From: Thermoleophilum album
GTDB taxonomy: Bacteria; Actinomycetota; Thermoleophilia; Solirubrobacterales; Thermoleophilaceae
Length of the DNA stretch: 64,000 nucleotides
Direction: 5' to 3'
NCBI RefSeq assembly: GCF_028867705.1
Contig: NZ_CP066171.1
Location: 186,001-250,000, forward strand
Shown: one piece after another, positions 62,072 to 64,000 of the stretch
How positions within the stretch are numbered: the first letter of the stretch is position 1
Layout of the letters: every line of letters starts with the position of its first letter
Made by a program: the position numbers and the translations under genes
The notes under the pieces: generated by a model
Seen by the model: only the letters and a program-made list of their open reading frames with translations
Databases searched by the model: none
What the model was told of the DNA's origin: nothing

Positions 62072-63457
62072 GTGGCGACCGGCCGATCCGACGAGCGCAC
62101 GACAGCTTCGGAGCGCCGGTCGACCCGTGGCGCCGCCGAGACGCAAGTGCAGCGACCGATAGTCGTGATGAAGTTCGGCGGCACCTCGGTCGCCGACGCC
62201 GAGCGCATTAAGCGGGCCGCCCGCCGCATCGCCGAGCGACACGCCGAGGGGAACGCCGTCGTCGCTGTTCTTTCGGCGCGCGGCAAGCACACCGACGAGC
62301 TGATCGCGCTCGCTCACGAGGTCTCGTCGCGACCGCACCCGCGAGAGATGGACATGTTGCTTTCGACCGGCGAGCGGATCTCCTGCGCGCTCGCGGCGAT
62401 GGCGATCAACGATCTCGGCTACGAGGCGATCTCGCTGTCGGGTTCGCAGGCCGGGATCGTCACCGACTCGACGCACACCAAGGCGCGGATCATCGACGTG
62501 CGAGCGGACCGTATCCGGCGCGCGCTTGCGGAGGGCAAGATCGTGCTTGTCGCCGGTTTCCAAGGGGTCTCGCAGGATTCACTTGACGTGACGACGCTTG
62601 GCCGTGGCGGATCCGACACCACGGCTGTCGCCCTCGCCGCGGCGTTGGGCGCCGAGGTGTGCGAGATCTTCACCGACGTCTCGGGTGTCTTCAGCGCCGA
62701 CCCGCGTATCGTTCCTGATGCGCGCAAGCTGCCGCTGCTCACCTTCGAGGAGATGCTCGAGATGGCGGCGTCAGGTGCGCGTGTGCTGCAGCTGCGTTCG
62801 GTCGAGTACGCCCGCAACCACGGCGTCACGATTCACTGTCGTTCGAGTTTCGAGGAAGGGCCAGGCACCTTCGTCGTCGACGAGGCAACAACCATGGAGA
62901 GACCACTAGTCACCGCCGTCACGCACTCGACCGATGAGGCGCGGATCACGCTCACCGGCCTTCCCGATCGGCCCGGTATCGCTGGCCGGGTGATGACGGC
63001 GCTGGCCGAGCGCGCGATCAACGTCGACATGATCATCCAGAACGAGCCGGTGTCGGAAGGGCATCGCGCCGACATGTCGTTCACCGTTCCCCGTGCCGAC
63101 CTCGAGCTGGCCCGCGAGACGCTCGAACCGCTTCGCGACGAGCTCGGTTTCGGCGACATCGCGACCGACGAGCGGATGGGCACCGTGTCGCTGATCGGTG
63201 CCGGCATGCGCAGCCATCCGGGCGTCGCCGCGAAAGCGTTCAGCGTTCTCGGCGACGCCGGGATCAACATCGAGATGATCTCCACCTCGCCGATCAAGAT
63301 CTCCTGCGTGATACGCGAAGAGGACGTGCCGCGAGCGGTGCGCGCCCTACACGACGCCTTCGGTCTGGCCGAGGGAGCCGACGGCGCCGACCTCGTCGGT
63401 CCGGCAGCGGCCGCGCGTTCGCGTCCGGCTAGCGGCGAAGAGGACGGGCGACGGTGA
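62072..63457 (+). CDS. lysC: Aspartate kinase
   Basis: 461 residues from GTG 62072. Phosphorylates aspartate for lysine, threonine and methionine. Kinase part: [46 protein letters not shown]. Two ACT domains follow ([38 protein letters not shown]) for feedback control. The first ~30 residues are an extra basic tail; the core could begin at GTG 62147. The -10 box next to GTG 62072 supports the longer form. It overlaps asd by four bases. Confidence 0.94.
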   Translation: MATGRSDERTTASERRSTRGAAETQVQRPIVVMKFGGTSVADAERIKRAARRIAERHAEGNAVVAVLSARGKHTDELIALAHEVSSRPHPREMDMLLSTGERISCALAAMAINDLGYEAISLSGSQAGIVTDSTHTKARIIDVRADRIRRALAEGKIVLVAGFQGVSQDSLDVTTLGRGGSDTTAVALAAALGAEVCEIFTDVSGVFSADPRIVPDARKLPLLTFEEMLEMAASGARVLQLRSVEYARNHGVTIHCRSSFEEGPGTFVVDEATTMERPLVTAVTHSTDEARITLTGLPDRPGIAGRVMTALAERAINVDMIIQNEPVSEGHRADMSFTVPRADLELARETLEPLRDELGFGDIATDERMGTVSLIGAGMRSHPGVAAKAFSVLGDAGINIEMISTSPIKISCVIREEDVPRAVRALHDAFGLAEGADGADLVGPAAAARSRPASGEEDGRR

Positions 63458-64000
63458 GAGTTGCTGTTGTCGGCGCTACCGGCGCCGTCGGCCGAACGAT
63501 CCTGAGCGTGCTGGAGGAGCGGGAGTTTCCCGCCAGCGAGGTCGTTCCCTTCGCGTCGGAGCGATCTGCTGGCCGCGAGATCGCGTGGCGAGGCGGCACT
63601 CTGCGCGTCGAGCCGCTGGTCGACGGCGCCGAGGAAGGTTTCGACATCGCGCTGTTTTCGGCCGGCTCGGCCGTGTCTGGCGAGTGGGCGCCGCGCTTCG
63701 CACGGGCCGGCGCGGTGGTCGTCGACAACTCCTCGCGCTGGCGGATGGAGCCTGAGGTGCCCCTCGTCGTCGCCGAGGTCAATCCCGAGGCGCTCGACGA
63801 CCACCGCGGCATCGTCGCCAATCCGAACTGCTCGACGATGCAGATGGTGGTGGTGCTGAAGCCGATTCTCGACGCGGTCGGGATCGAGCGCGTGGTCGTC
63901 TCCACCTATCAGGCGGTGTCAGGCACCGGGCAGCGCGCGATCGAGGAGCTCCACCGCCAGACGGAGGCGCTGATCGCAGCCCAGGAGCTACCGCCGCCGA
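63454..64000 (+). CDS. asd: Aspartate-semialdehyde dehydrogenase, 3' end outside window
   Basis: The frame is open from GTG 63454 to the window end, 182 codons seen of about 340. Rossmann start [21 protein letters not shown], the [11 protein letters not shown] segment, and the catalytic cysteine in [14 protein letters not shown] are present. It reduces aspartyl phosphate in the step after LysC. The GTG overlaps the lysC stop (GTGA), forming the usual lysC-asd operon. Confidence 0.95.
   Translation, partial: MRVAVVGATGAVGRTILSVLEEREFPASEVVPFASERSAGREIAWRGGTLRVEPLVDGAEEGFDIALFSAGSAVSGEWAPRFARAGAVVVDNSSRWRMEPEVPLVVAEVNPEALDDHRGIVANPNCSTMQMVVVLKPILDAVGIERVVVSTYQAVSGTGQRAIEELHRQTEALIAAQELPPP

Overview
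The window is a very GC-rich stretch of bacterial chromosome. The gene content fits a deep-branching, probably thermophilic actinobacterium of the Thermoleophilia type. This placement is inferred from a 14-gene complex I operon, an LmeA-like lipid-binding protein, a CtaG-type oxidase assembly protein, large cell-wall and secreted proteins, a long SRP RNA with an Alu domain, and genes for branched polyamines, which are typical of thermophiles. No mobile element, prophage or CRISPR array was seen. Two genes run off the ends: a ThyX-family protein at 1-1306 (minus strand) and aspartate-semialdehyde dehydrogenase at 63454-64000.

Layout. 1-3.8 kb: ThyX-like gene, then a membrane GGDEF/HD-GYP protein. 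3.8-19 kb: the complete nuoABCDEFGHIJKLMN operon, read right to left with overlapping or closely spaced cistrons. 19-29 kb: a small membrane protein, a divergent cupredoxin / cytochrome c pair, serS, tRNA-Ser genes, a PASTA protein, thiI, an L,D-transpeptidase carrying an N-terminal sigma-like helix-turn-helix, ogt, an LmeA-like protein and a hydrolase. 29-36.6 kb: the principal sigma factor, a 1046-residue secreted repeat protein, and a three-gene membrane module. 36.8-39.7 kb: an acyl-CoA dehydrogenase, an SCP2 protein and a MerR regulator that share a palindromic upstream motif, GATGTNACATC. 39.8-43.5 kb: two tRNA-Arg genes flank a dioxygenase, bpsA and a speD-speE fusion (branched polyamine synthesis). 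43.5-54 kb: plsC, an AI-2E transporter, UspA, a subtilase, tadA, a lipase, a DsbA/VKOR disulfide pair, ctaG and a glutamine amidotransferase-like hydrolase, with two more tRNA-Ser genes. 54-64 kb: yqgE-crcB-DUF190, tRNA-Val, SRP RNA, ridA, dnaX-ybaB-recR, an acetyltransferase, a degenerate GH3 protein, and lysC-asd.

How the genes fit together. Complex I, cytochrome c, cupredoxin and CtaG point to aerobic respiration. bpsA with speD-speE makes spermidine and then branched tetra-/penta-amines. tadA matches the tRNA-Arg(ACG) found here. All four usual bacterial serine tRNAs (TGA, GCT, CGA, GGA) lie in the window together with serS. Many genes without a Shine-Dalgarno sequence have a TANNNT-like box 6-10 nt before the start codon, which suggests that leaderless transcripts are common in this genome.

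All calls come from reading the sequence. No database search or folding program was run.
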